A stretch of 20,677 bases of DNA from Epsilonproteobacteria bacterium UBA6211 (GTDB lineage: Bacteria; Campylobacterota; Campylobacteria; Campylobacterales; Arcobacteraceae). This document shows, piece by piece, positions 1-6,855 of the stretch. The DNA is taken from NCBI GenBank assembly GCA_002421845.1, contig DISL01000075.1:1-20677 (forward strand), read 5' to 3'. Numbering within the stretch: position 1 is the stretch's first letter; every line of letters starts with the position of its first letter. A model generated the notes under the pieces. That model was not told the DNA's origin. It was given only the letters and a program-made list of their open reading frames with translations, and did no database searches. Made by a program: the position numbers and the translations under genes.

Positions 1-995
1 TTATCAAAACTGCATATTTACCTGACGTATATATGGCAGGAAGCGTTTATGTACAAGATGCTCTTGACGGTATCGGTTCAGGGCTTAAAAACTTCCTAAG
101 TTACGGTGATTTTAGACTTGATGATACGGGCTTTTATAAATCAGCTCTACTTTTCCCGTCAGGTATGGTACTAAACGGTGATTTAAGTACACTTCACCCG
201 TTTGATCAATCAAAAGTTGCAGAGGACGTTACACACGCTTGGTATGAAGCAAGTGGACCACAACACCCATTTGACGGTACTACAAATCCTAAATATACGG
301 GACTAGAGAAAAAAGCAGACGGTTTTGCATACCTAAAAACCAATGAAAAATACTCATGGATTAAGTCACCTATTTATGATGACAACCGTGTAGAAGTTGG
401 ACCGTTAGCAAGAATGGTAGTCGGTGTTGCTGCAAAAGATGAGAGAATCACAAAATATGTAGTAAACTTCCTAACAAATCTAGGTAACAAACTAGGACTT
501 GGTGGACCTGCACCTACAGGTGCATTATTTTCAACTATAGGAAGAACAGCTGCACGTGCTATAGAAACAGAGCTTATGGCTGACGTGATGCACGAATGGA
601 TAGATGAATTGATGGCAAATGCAGCATCAGGCGACCTTAACACTTGGACAAAATTTGATTTCAATACGGTAAGTAAAGATGCAAAAGGTTACGGTTTGGC
701 TGAAGCTCCAAGGGGTGGACTAGGACACTGGGTAAAAATCAAAGACGGTAAAATAGAAAACTACCAAGCCGTAGTTCCTACCACATGGAATGCTGCACCA
801 AGAGACCACAAAGACAGAATGGGTGCTTATGAAGCTGCATTGATAGGTACAAAACTATCAGATGTAAATCAACCTCTTGAAATTCTTAGAACTGTTCATA
901 GTTTTGACCCATGTTTGGCTTGTGCGGTACATATCGTTGATACAAAAGGAAAAGAACTAAGCAGATTTAAAGTCGGCACAAATTGCAGCATATAA
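1..995 (+). CDS. hydB: [NiFe] uptake hydrogenase large subunit, C-terminal part (5' truncated by window)
   Basis: The reading frame is open from base 3, so the gene begins upstream of the window; the in-frame ATG at 33 is internal. This is the catalytic subunit of a membrane-bound group 1 [NiFe] hydrogenase, which oxidises H2 at a NiFe(CN)2CO centre in the periplasm. The diagnostic C-terminal motif DPCLACAVH supplies the second pair of NiFe cysteines. In this family a maturation protease cuts after that His, which here would release a 20-residue tail starting IVDTKG. The AEAPRGGLGHW segment is also typical of the large subunit. The gene is followed by hydC, hydD and hydE on the same strand, the order known from Wolinella succinogenes. 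The symbol follows that nomenclature. The small subunit (hydA) is expected just upstream. Confidence 0.95.
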   Translation, partial: IKTAYLPDVYMAGSVYVQDALDGIGSGLKNFLSYGDFRLDDTGFYKSALLFPSGMVLNGDLSTLHPFDQSKVAEDVTHAWYEASGPQHPFDGTTNPKYTGLEKKADGFAYLKTNEKYSWIKSPIYDDNRVEVGPLARMVVGVAAKDERITKYVVNFLTNLGNKLGLGGPAPTGALFSTIGRTAARAIETELMADVMHEWIDELMANAASGDLNTWTKFDFNTVSKDAKGYGLAEAPRGGLGHWVKIKDGKIENYQAVVPTTWNAAPRDHKDRMGAYEAALIGTKLSDVNQPLEILRTVHSFDPCLACAVHIVDTKGKELSRFKVGTNCSI

Positions 996-1006
996 AGGGG
1001 TGCAAA

Positions 1007-1705
1007 ATGGCTTATAATAAAATAAAAAGAATGACGACTTTTATGAGATTAAATCATTGGGTCGTAGCAATTTGTATGGTAGCGGCTGTTATTACGGGTC
1101 TGTATATAGCTCATCCATATTACCAAAGTATGATTTCGCAGGATTCTGCTCATACTTTCGTGATGGCATGGAATAGATGGATACACTTTATGGCTGCTAT
1201 TATATTCGATGTTAGTAGTATCATAATAGCTTATTTGTATTTCTTTTCAAGATTTGAAAAACCGTACAAAAAGCTTATCCCTAACGGTAAGAATATAAAA
1301 GAGTTTTCAGAAGTGGTTATAAATCTTATTACCCTCAATAGAGTGAAAAGATTTGATTCAAGCCATAGCGATAGTTTTAATATAGTATTTTTTACGATAT
1401 TTCACTTATTGTTACTTTGGATGCTTCTTACGGGACTTCAGCTATACGTTCACGGTCTAGCTTCAGGACAAAGTTCTATCGGTGCATGGTGGCCTTGGAT
1501 GCTTCATCTTGCTACAGACTGGACGGTATGGGCGACAGGTGGAACATATATGGACGTAAGGATAGCTCACCATATGTCAATGTATGTTATAATCGTATGG
1601 GTAATGTTCCATATATATTACCAAATATGGAGAAGTATATTCTGGCAAGAGGGTGATATAAATATCGCTTTTGGCGGAACTAAATTTGTAAAAGAAGAGA
1701 AATAG
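1007..1705 (+). CDS. hydC: Ni/Fe-hydrogenase b-type cytochrome subunit
   Basis: This is the di-haem membrane anchor that passes electrons from the hydrogenase to menaquinone. I place the start at ATG 1007 (232 aa), not at the in-frame TTG 983, because AAAGGGG at 994-1000 is well placed for it and the protein then begins MAYNKIKR. Hydrophobic segments lie at about residues 18-36, 60-80, 127-148 and 190-210, as in the four-helix HydC/HyaC family. Likely haem ligands by position are His17 (LNHW), His60 (WIHF), His188 or His189 (IAHHMS) and His202 (VMFH). It starts 11 bases after the hydB stop, so translation is probably coupled. Confidence 0.93.
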   Translation: MAYNKIKRMTTFMRLNHWVVAICMVAAVITGLYIAHPYYQSMISQDSAHTFVMAWNRWIHFMAAIIFDVSSIIIAYLYFFSRFEKPYKKLIPNGKNIKEFSEVVINLITLNRVKRFDSSHSDSFNIVFFTIFHLLLLWMLLTGLQLYVHGLASGQSSIGAWWPWMLHLATDWTVWATGGTYMDVRIAHHMSMYVIIVWVMFHIYYQIWRSIFWQEGDINIAFGGTKFVKEEK

Positions 1706-1773
1706 GTTGTAGTCGGTAGGTTGTAGGTTGTAGTATTTTCTTACTACCATCTGCCATCTACCAACTGCCAACT
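1706..1773 (+). repeat. Intergenic GU-rich hairpin between hydC and hydD
   Basis: GGTTGTAG-type words (1706-1733) are followed, after a short T-rich loop, by CTACCA/CTGCCA-type words (1744-1772). The arms form an imperfect inverted repeat of about 29 nt; in RNA many mismatches become G-U pairs. No T-tract follows, so I do not call it a terminator. It could stabilise the hydABC message or attenuate hydDE, which is inference. The short word repeated within each arm also suggests slippage-prone repeat DNA. Confidence 0.5.
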
Positions 1774-1787
1774 AAAAAGGGAAAGGT

Positions 1788-2330
1788 ATGCAAAAAACCA
1801 CAGCCGTAGTCGGTGCGGGTACTATTATTTTTAGAGATGAAGGTGTTGGAGTTTATGCCCAAAGATACCTTGAGGAAAACTACAATTTCGGTGAAGATGT
1901 GACTTTGGTGGACGGTGGTGTTCTTGGCTTTCAGCTGATGACATATTATCAAGACTATGACAACGTAGTGATACTAGATACCATAAGTATGGAAGATGAA
2001 GCGGGTAGTATTTACAGCATACCGGCGGATGAGCTTCTAGGACTTGGAAGCTACAAACAAAATGCCCACGAGGTAGAGATAGTCGAAATGCTTGAAATTT
2101 GCTCACTACTAGATAAAATGGCAAATGTTCATGTTGTTGGGATAGTCCCTAAAGATATAGAGAGCGTTGATATAGGATTGACAAACGAGCTCAAAAATAA
2201 ATTTGATGATTTTATACAAGCATCACTCAAACAACTAGATAGTATGGGTGTATCATATACAAAAAAAGAGACTTACACAAATCTTGAAGATATTATAAAA
2301 CTTTATTCTCATGCACAATTACAAAGGTAA
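1788..2330 (+). CDS. hydD: Hydrogenase maturation protease (HyaD/HybD family)
   Basis: This is the nickel-dependent endopeptidase that removes the C-terminal peptide of the large subunit once the NiFe centre is assembled; its substrate is encoded just upstream. The 180-aa length is close to HyaD/HybD. The N-terminus carries the family motif as GAGTIIFRDEGVG, and the three expected metal ligands are present by position: Glu18, Asp64 (VVILDT) and His94 (QNAHEVEI). The residue after GxG is Thr12, where many members have Asn. A purine-rich ribosome site (AAAGGGAAAGG, 1775-1785) precedes the ATG. The gene ends three bases before hydE. Confidence 0.92.
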   Translation: MQKTTAVVGAGTIIFRDEGVGVYAQRYLEENYNFGEDVTLVDGGVLGFQLMTYYQDYDNVVILDTISMEDEAGSIYSIPADELLGLGSYKQNAHEVEIVEMLEICSLLDKMANVHVVGIVPKDIESVDIGLTNELKNKFDDFIQASLKQLDSMGVSYTKKETYTNLEDIIKLYSHAQLQR

Positions 2331-2333
2331 AAT

Positions 2334-3731
2334 ATGGCTATTATACAAACTATTAATTTCAAAAGTACAAACAACTATTTTGCAGGTTTTTTACAAGAAC
2401 TTATACAACAATCTGGGATAAAAGGGGATGTTTCCTTTGGCAACCATAAGATAACTTTGACTCTTGATGATAGTGATTCTAGTGCATTAGAAGAGTTTTC
2501 AAAACTATGTAACAAATATCTACCCTACTCCCTTTTTATTGGTGATATAAATACATCTATGAGTGATTTTGAATTGACGATAGGTGATTTCAAAAGTGAA
2601 AACTACGATATAGCACTTTGCCCTAAATGTCTTGAAATGGTTACAAGACCGGATAGTCCACACTATCTAAGCGATACGGTAGTATGCAACCACTACTCAA
2701 ACACTGGCAAAAGCATAGAAGACTATACCACATTTTCACCGCACTATAGCGAAGGGTGTAGCGTACTTCTTACAGATGCTTCAAAAGTAGATGAGTTGTT
2801 TATTATGACCGACGAAGAGAAAAAAGCACTCTTTAGCATAGAAAAACCATCTATCAAAGTAACCATCGCCGATGAAACTCTAAAAGAACTAACAGGCAAA
2901 AACTATATATGGATAAAATCTCCAAGCACAATAAAAAGCACACTCATAGCACTCAATGCAAAAGAGAGTGACGTATCGTATCTGTTTTTTCATGACAACT
3001 ACCAAAATAAAGCGGTGGTGGTACAAAAAAATATTTTATTTTTACAAAATCATCTCAAACCGCTTGAAAACTTAGATACAAATCCTATAATCAATAAGTT
3101 TTCAAATATCAAAAAAGAAGCAGGATTTGAAGCAGGAACTATAGGGGCGGAGCTTAGCTATACAAACGGAATCTCGTTTATCCTAAGTGACGCAAAAGAG
3201 ACAAAAGAGATTATAAAATTTAAAGAATTCGACCTTCAAGAGGTGATAAACGAACTCAAAAATGATACCAACAAATCACAACTTTTGGTAAACTTTGAAA
3301 AAAAATACTCCCATATCATAGAAAAACTTTTTGCTACACAAACCAATGATTTATTTGAAGCTATCGCTATTATACTAGAACTTAACGACTCATTTGAAAG
3401 CGTAAGCGATAAATCACTTGAATTTAGAGGAAACGGCGGAGTCAAAATGGATACCAACTTCACGGACGGCGGTATGGATTATAGTGCATTTTTAAGCACT
3501 ATGATGAGCTTCAAACTAGCAGATACACCAAACGCATATCTTGCATATAGCGTATTTGAGTCACTAGCAGATATGATTATTTCTATCCTAAACCAACTAA
3601 AAACCAAGTTTAAAAACGAACATTTTATTATGATGGGTAATATGTTTGAAAACAGCGTAGTTTATAGCAGAATCTTAAGCAAATTTTCCCTAAGCAACCC
3701 ATACTTTTCAAAAGAAATAGGGATAAATTAA
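2334..3731 (+). CDS. hydE: HydE, HypF-like hydrogenase accessory protein
   Basis: This 465-aa protein belongs to the group found downstream of hydD in epsilonproteobacterial hydrogenase operons. It resembles part of HypF, the carbamoyltransferase that feeds CN- ligand synthesis, but is shorter than full HypF (about 750 aa). Residues 90-145 carry C96-x2-C99, then Cys118 after 18 residues, which is the HypF zinc-finger spacing. The fourth position (121) is Tyr, with His120 beside it. Cys142 may contribute. The start has AAAGG at 2323-2327 and follows hydD by three bases, so it is in the same operon. Its exact role is inferred. No clear terminator follows the stop codon. Confidence 0.8.
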   Translation: MAIIQTINFKSTNNYFAGFLQELIQQSGIKGDVSFGNHKITLTLDDSDSSALEEFSKLCNKYLPYSLFIGDINTSMSDFELTIGDFKSENYDIALCPKCLEMVTRPDSPHYLSDTVVCNHYSNTGKSIEDYTTFSPHYSEGCSVLLTDASKVDELFIMTDEEKKALFSIEKPSIKVTIADETLKELTGKNYIWIKSPSTIKSTLIALNAKESDVSYLFFHDNYQNKAVVVQKNILFLQNHLKPLENLDTNPIINKFSNIKKEAGFEAGTIGAELSYTNGISFILSDAKETKEIIKFKEFDLQEVINELKNDTNKSQLLVNFEKKYSHIIEKLFATQTNDLFEAIAIILELNDSFESVSDKSLEFRGNGGVKMDTNFTDGGMDYSAFLSTMMSFKLADTPNAYLAYSVFESLADMIISILNQLKTKFKNEHFIMMGNMFENSVVYSRILSKFSLSNPYFSKEIGIN

Positions 3732-3842
3732 TCCTTATTTCTTAGCTTCTTCTACTCCCGAACAATCTTGATTTTATAATAATTTTTATGATAATATTAT
3801 ATGTAATTAATTATTTGAGTTTAATATCAAGGAATAAAGTAT

Positions 3843-4733
3843 ATGGATAAACAAAATAAATCAGATATGATTATCTATAATGATGGGGAACTTGAGCTTG
3901 ATGTATCTGTTGAAAACGGCACGGTATGGCTCAATAGACAACAAATTTCAGAGCTATTTGATAGAGATGTGAAAACAATAGGAAAGCATATTGGCAATGT
4001 TTTTAGTGATGGGGAGCTAGAGCAATTCTCAACTGTCGCAAAATTTGCGACAGTTCAAAATGAGGGTGGAAGAGAAGTTACAAGAGAGATTGAATACTAT
4101 AATTTAGATGTGATTATTTCAGTAGGCTATCGGGTAAAATCACAAAATGGTGTAAGATTTAGGCAGTGGGCAACAAATATACTTAAAAAATATATTGCTG
4201 ATGGATATGTAATCAATGGTGAAAAGATAACAAATCAAAGATTTCAAGAACTTGAAAATGAAGTAGTACTTCTAAAATCAAAAGTTGAAAATATATCAAA
4301 TGGACTTGAAAACACGACACTCAAACCAAAACAAGGGGTACTTTTCGATGGGCAAATTTATGATGCTTATGTTTTTATAAATGATTTGTTAAAAAGTGCA
4401 AAAAGTGAAGTAGTGCTGATAGACAACTATATAGATGAAACAGTTTTTACACTTTTTAGCAAATACCCAAATCTTAAAATCAAAATCTATACACAAATCA
4501 TCTCAAAACAGTTACGACTAGATTTCCAAAAGTACAACGCTCAATATCAAAATATAGAACTTGCAGAGTTTAAAAAATCTCATGATAGATTTTTGATACT
4601 TGATGAGAAAGAGATTTATCATATCGGTGCAAGTCTTAAAGATTTAGGCAAAAAATGGTTCGCATTTTCACTCCTAGATTTGGATAGTTTTCAAGGTAGT
4701 TTTCTTGATAAAATAGTTTTCAGAAAATTTTAA
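3843..4733 (+). CDS. RhuM family protein with C-terminal PLD-like domain
   Basis: 296 aa. Residues 1-120 match the RhuM virulence-protein family (for example NRQQISELFDRDVKTIGKHI, then EYYNLDVIISVGYRVKS). Residues 132-156 look like a short coiled coil (QRFQELENEVVLLKSKVEN). Residues 165-296 form an alpha/beta domain with H247-x-R249-x4-D254 followed by GAS at 262-264. That is the spacing of the phospholipase D HKD motif with Lys replaced by Arg and only one copy, so catalysis is doubtful. Such proteins occur in accessory regions and near mobile elements; function is unknown. AAGGA sits eight bases before the ATG. A weak promoter, TTGATT (3768-3773) with TAATAT (3792-3797), may drive it. Confidence 0.82.
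   Translation: MDKQNKSDMIIYNDGELELDVSVENGTVWLNRQQISELFDRDVKTIGKHIGNVFSDGELEQFSTVAKFATVQNEGGREVTREIEYYNLDVIISVGYRVKSQNGVRFRQWATNILKKYIADGYVINGEKITNQRFQELENEVVLLKSKVENISNGLENTTLKPKQGVLFDGQIYDAYVFINDLLKSAKSEVVLIDNYIDETVFTLFSKYPNLKIKIYTQIISKQLRLDFQKYNAQYQNIELAEFKKSHDRFLILDEKEIYHIGASLKDLGKKWFAFSLLDLDSFQGSFLDKIVFRKF
4031..4055. repeat. Perfect 12-bp inverted repeat with 1-nt centre inside the RhuM gene
   Basis: The arm AACTGTCGCAAA and its exact reverse complement flank a single A. In frame it encodes TVAKFATV (residues 64-71). A 25-bp near-palindrome this perfect is unusual in an AT-rich gene. It may be a protein-binding site within the gene or a by-product of the coded sequence. Confidence 0.75.
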
Positions 4734-4752
4734 TGATTTATTCTTACGGAAC

Positions 4753-4791
4753 ACCAGATTTCTCACAGAGAGTACAAGCACAAGATCTGGT
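4753..4791 (+). repeat. Inverted repeat after the RhuM gene
   Basis: ACCAGAT (4753-4759) and ATCTGGT (4785-4791) are exact 7-bp complements separated by 25 nt, starting 20 bases after the RhuM stop codon. A moderately T-rich stretch follows, without a proper T-run. It could be a weak terminator or a remnant of a repeat. Confidence 0.35.
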
Positions 4792-4852
4792 ATTTCTTAT
4801 TATAAATGAGCATTAAAAAAGCTTTCATCTTGAATCCAGAATACATCTGAAT

Positions 4853-4879
4853 TGTCATTCCGTGCTTGACACGGAATCC
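4853..4879 (+). repeat. REP-like palindromic unit, copy 1
   Basis: The architecture is TGTCAT, a six-base stem TCCGTG, loop CTTGA, complementary stem CACGGA, then ATC. It forms a strong small hairpin whose outer AT/AT pairs can also close. It is one of three units in 111 bp, in a stretch with no convincing gene. Confidence 0.8.
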
Positions 4880-4885
4880 AAAAAA

Positions 4886-4911
4886 GATACTGAATCAAGT
4901 TCAGCATGACA
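4886..4911 (-). repeat. REP-like palindromic unit, copy 2 (inverted, different stem)
   Basis: Read on the minus strand this is TGTCAT, stem GCTGAA, loop CTTGA, stem TTCAGT, then ATC. The flanks and loop equal those of copies 1 and 3, but the stem sequence is entirely different and still pairs (one G-T wobble). It lies seven bases from copy 1 in inverted orientation, separated by an A-run. Confidence 0.75.
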
Positions 4912-4937
4912 AATTAGATATCAGTATCACGAAAACT

Positions 4938-4963
4938 CGTCATTCCGTGCTTGACACGGAATC
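4938..4963 (+). repeat. REP-like palindromic unit, copy 3
   Basis: Same stem and loop as copy 1 (TCCGTG-CTTGA-CACGGA) and the same ATC end, with the first base of the TGTCAT flank changed to C. Copies 1 and 3 are direct repeats; copy 2 sits between them in the opposite direction. No REP-associated transposase gene is visible in the window. Confidence 0.8.
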
Positions 4964-5043
4964 TCAAAGATATGCCATTGTATCATCTATTTTAAAATTA
5001 TTTCTACTTTTTTACAAATTAAATCATTAATAGCTTTGTTAAA

Positions 5044-5196
5044 ATGAGAAGTTTTCTTTCTCAAAATGGCGATATATTTAAAAGACTGGAACTTGTAAAA
5101 AAGATAACTTGCGATGAATCAACCCTCACACACCTAAGCAAAACCCATACCGATGTCAGTATTATTAAACTATTTGTCAAATTGAAATATAGTTAA
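5044..5196 (+). pseudogene. Possible remnant ORF, 50 codons, weakly ankyrin-like
   Basis: An ATG-initiated frame of 50 codons includes HTDVSIIKLFVK, reminiscent of an ankyrin-repeat helix. Three consecutive in-frame stops follow, and the same frame then reads PNVGLENKGKTPLDY, which also looks ankyrin-like. However, that second piece coincides with one arm of the attC-like site at 5212-5341, so the resemblance may be chance. No ribosome site is evident. Treat it as a doubtful gene relic. The rest of 4964-5211 shows nothing I can name. Confidence 0.25.
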
Positions 5197-5211
5197 TAAT
5201 GAAAACTGTAT

Positions 5212-5341
5212 CCTAACGTTGGACTTGAAAACAAGGGTAAAACACCACTTGATTATTTCAACTTTCATTTTAGCTTTTTTGTTTCAAAAGTTTTAATTAT
5301 CCACAGTGTACACTCGTTTTTCTTTCCAAGGTTTTGTTATC
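5212..5341 (-). other. attC-like recombination site 4 (long, VCR-sized)
   Basis: This 130-bp imperfect palindrome directly follows the 264-codon HNH frame. On the minus strand the R'' box is AGATAAC (5342-5336) and the R' core is GTTAGGA (5217-5211). The L'' arm CTTGGAAA (5330-5323) pairs with L' TTTTCAAG (5231-5224), leaving one extra G in L'', the hallmark extrahelical base of attC. The inner arms 5251-5265 and 5287-5301 pair at 12 of 15 positions. R'' extended by one base (AAGATAAC) is the exact reverse complement of GTTATCTT at the start of its own cassette (6121-6114). Confidence 0.72.
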
Positions 5342-5342
5342 T

Positions 5343-6080
5343 TTAATCATCATCTTTAATAAATTGAGCAAGTTTACATTGATAGTTATACATATTATTA
5401 TTATAATTATTTGCTTTTTCTATTCCTGTTAATGCTTTGTTTTTTTGTAAATTTGATAATTTAGGATAATAATGTGGTGATAATCCATCATGACATGTTT
5501 TACATATTGTAATTAAATTTTCCAGTTCGGTTATTCCACCAATTCCCCAAGGTATAATATGATGAACATGCAGTTCAACATCTACATAATCTGATGGTGA
5601 ACGACCACATGATCTACAACGAAAATTATCTCTTGAAAGTATTTCCATCCTCAATTTTTTTGATGGGGCATGTTGCATTTTACTTTTTTCAACAGTGGCA
5701 AAACCAGAATGTGACGAATCTCTCATGCATTCTTTATTTTTAATTAAGTCAAATAAATGTTTTTCCGCAATAGATTTTTCAATCATAGCATGTCCCCCAT
5801 ATAAAAAAAATGAAAATAAATCATTTTCAGTATTTACAATTACACATGATTGTTCTAAGATATTTTCAAGATTATTTTTGACATCCATAGGATGTGTAAA
5901 TAATCTTCCTTTTCTAATTTCTCTTTCAGGTTTTGTTTTAGTATATCCAGTCCATATAGTCTGTATTGAATGGGTTATAATACCTTCTTCATTTGCAGTT
6001 AACGTAATATGATAATATCCATCTGATTCAATTTCTTTTTGTGTACTTAATCGTATATATTCTTCTACATAATAATACAT
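5343..6080 (-). CDS. HNH endonuclease-domain protein (cassette gene 4)
   Basis: 245 aa from ATG 6080. The C-terminal third is an HNH nuclease with a structural zinc site: CRSC (Cys174, Cys177), the catalytic-type HVHHIIPWG (190-198), ENL, and CKTCH (212-216), numbering from an upstream in-frame TTG at 6137. The N-terminal 150 residues are not recognised. The TTG frame has a good ribosome site (AGAGGA, 6149-6144), but that start and the site lie inside the preceding attC-like element. A mobile cassette starting at 6120 must carry its own start, so I prefer ATG 6080. HNH proteins are common in defence and mobile contexts. Substrate unknown. Confidence 0.8.
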   Translation of the reverse strand: MYYYVEEYIRLSTQKEIESDGYYHITLTANEEGIITHSIQTIWTGYTKTKPEREIRKGRLFTHPMDVKNNLENILEQSCVIVNTENDLFSFFLYGGHAMIEKSIAEKHLFDLIKNKECMRDSSHSGFATVEKSKMQHAPSKKLRMEILSRDNFRCRSCGRSPSDYVDVELHVHHIIPWGIGGITELENLITICKTCHDGLSPHYYPKLSNLQKNKALTGIEKANNYNNNMYNYQCKLAQFIKDDD

Positions 6081-6114
6081 ATAATTCCCATATTTAAAAT
6101 TAAATTTGTCAATA

Positions 6115-6182
6115 AGATAACGTTTAAAGATAGCCAATAGATTTCCTCTAGGTAATTTATTGGCTACTCTGTTTTGTTGTGT
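6115..6182 (-). other. attC-like recombination site 3
   Basis: This 68-bp imperfect palindrome lies between the YkgJ-like gene and the HNH gene. On the minus strand R'' is ACACAAC (6182-6176) and R' is GTTATCT (6121-6115). The L'' and L' arms, TAGCCAATA (6166-6158) and TATTGGCTA (6139-6131), pair perfectly over 9 bp. Between R and L, both arms carry a non-pairing spacer, as in the unpaired central spacer of attC. It shares CAGAGNAGCCAAT and AAACGTTAT with site 1. Confidence 0.72.
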
Positions 6183-6186
6183 ATGT

Positions 6187-6804
6187 TTAAAATTTTAATG
6201 TATCAAACATACCTTTTTCTTTGTTTAAATATTTTTCTAATAATGTATCGTCTTTCAAAACTTTTAACATTGCATTATGTATTTCTGCAGGTTCATTTTC
6301 TAAATTATTTTCTTTCATTGTATTGATATATTTCATAACTGTTTTATGTATTACAGGGTCATAGTCTAATGCTTCTACTTGGTTAGTGTAGCACTGGTCT
6401 TGTTTACAAGAATCAGCATCTTTTGCTAAGAATGCTCTACATTTATAGGGTCTATAATTGTAAATACTACATGCTCCATTCACTAAAAAAGCACATGTTA
6501 TATGTTGATTTCCATATTCATTTAAGGTTTTATTTAAAGCTTTTAAATTATTCTCTTCAAGCTTTAAAATAATTTCTTGTAATTTTTCAGAAGAAATATT
6601 TTGTTTTATTTTTTCAGCAATATAAAATGCTTCTGTTGGTAAAACTTCTATTCTAATTGTTTTACAACAAGTATCACATCCAGAATGACATGCAACATTA
6701 ATATTATTTCTTGTTACAAATCTTATTATTGTTTCCTCTGAATGTTTATATAGTGAATCTGTTATTTTGTTAATATCTTGAATTGATTTTATAGATAATG
6801 CCAT
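6187..6804 (-). CDS. YkgJ-type cysteine-cluster protein (cassette gene 3)
   Basis: 205 aa. It has the signature of the YkgJ zinc/iron-chelating family: Cys39-x3-Cys43-x2-Cys46-Cys47 (ACHSGCDTCC) near the N-terminus, then Cys104, Cys112 and Cys122 in HITCAFLVNGACSIYNYRPY followed by KCRAF, plus Cys133 and Cys138. These probably bind a metal; the biochemical role of the family is unsettled. The ATG has AAAAAAGGAA upstream, about 20 nt from the inferred cassette edge. It contains no evident membrane segment or signal peptide. Confidence 0.82.
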   Translation of the reverse strand: MALSIKSIQDINKITDSLYKHSEETIIRFVTRNNINVACHSGCDTCCKTIRIEVLPTEAFYIAEKIKQNISSEKLQEIILKLEENNLKALNKTLNEYGNQHITCAFLVNGACSIYNYRPYKCRAFLAKDADSCKQDQCYTNQVEALDYDPVIHKTVMKYINTMKENNLENEPAEIHNAMLKVLKDDTLLEKYLNKEKGMFDTLKF

Positions 6805-6855
6805 AATGTTCCTTTTTTATACAATATTTTTCTCCAATGATTTGTTATGATATTA
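6801..6855 (-). other. Degenerate attC-like site 2
   Basis: Downstream of the membrane-protein gene the minus strand reads TATCATAACAAATC, then TTGGAG. The first nine bases are the exact reverse complement of GTTATGATA at the start of that gene's own cassette (7322-7314). The right half is poor: ATTGTATA (6825-6818) may be the R' junction with G changed to A. It resembles the reverse complement of the R'' of site 3 (TACACAAC) at six of eight positions. No L'/L'' stem is visible, so the site looks internally deleted. Confidence 0.5.

Noticed and set aside
983..1006. TTG start for hydC at 983.
   Set aside because: It overlaps hydB and lacks a ribosome site, while ATG 1007 has AAAGGGG at a suitable distance.
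4853..4963. A CRISPR array.
   Set aside because: The repeats are palindromic units in mixed orientation, with unequal short gaps and a different stem in the middle copy. There are no cas genes.
5044..5265. An ankyrin-repeat gene remnant (HTDVSIIKLFVK and GKTPLDY in one frame).
   Set aside because: Three stops interrupt the frame, and the second piece is one arm of the 130-bp palindrome. Kept only as a low-confidence relic.
5297..5314. A TTATCCACA word matching the DnaA box, directly followed by the palindrome AGTGTACACT.
   Set aside because: There is only one box, with no cluster, AT-rich unwinding element or dnaA/dnaN neighbour. It lies in the variable inner part of attC-like site 4.
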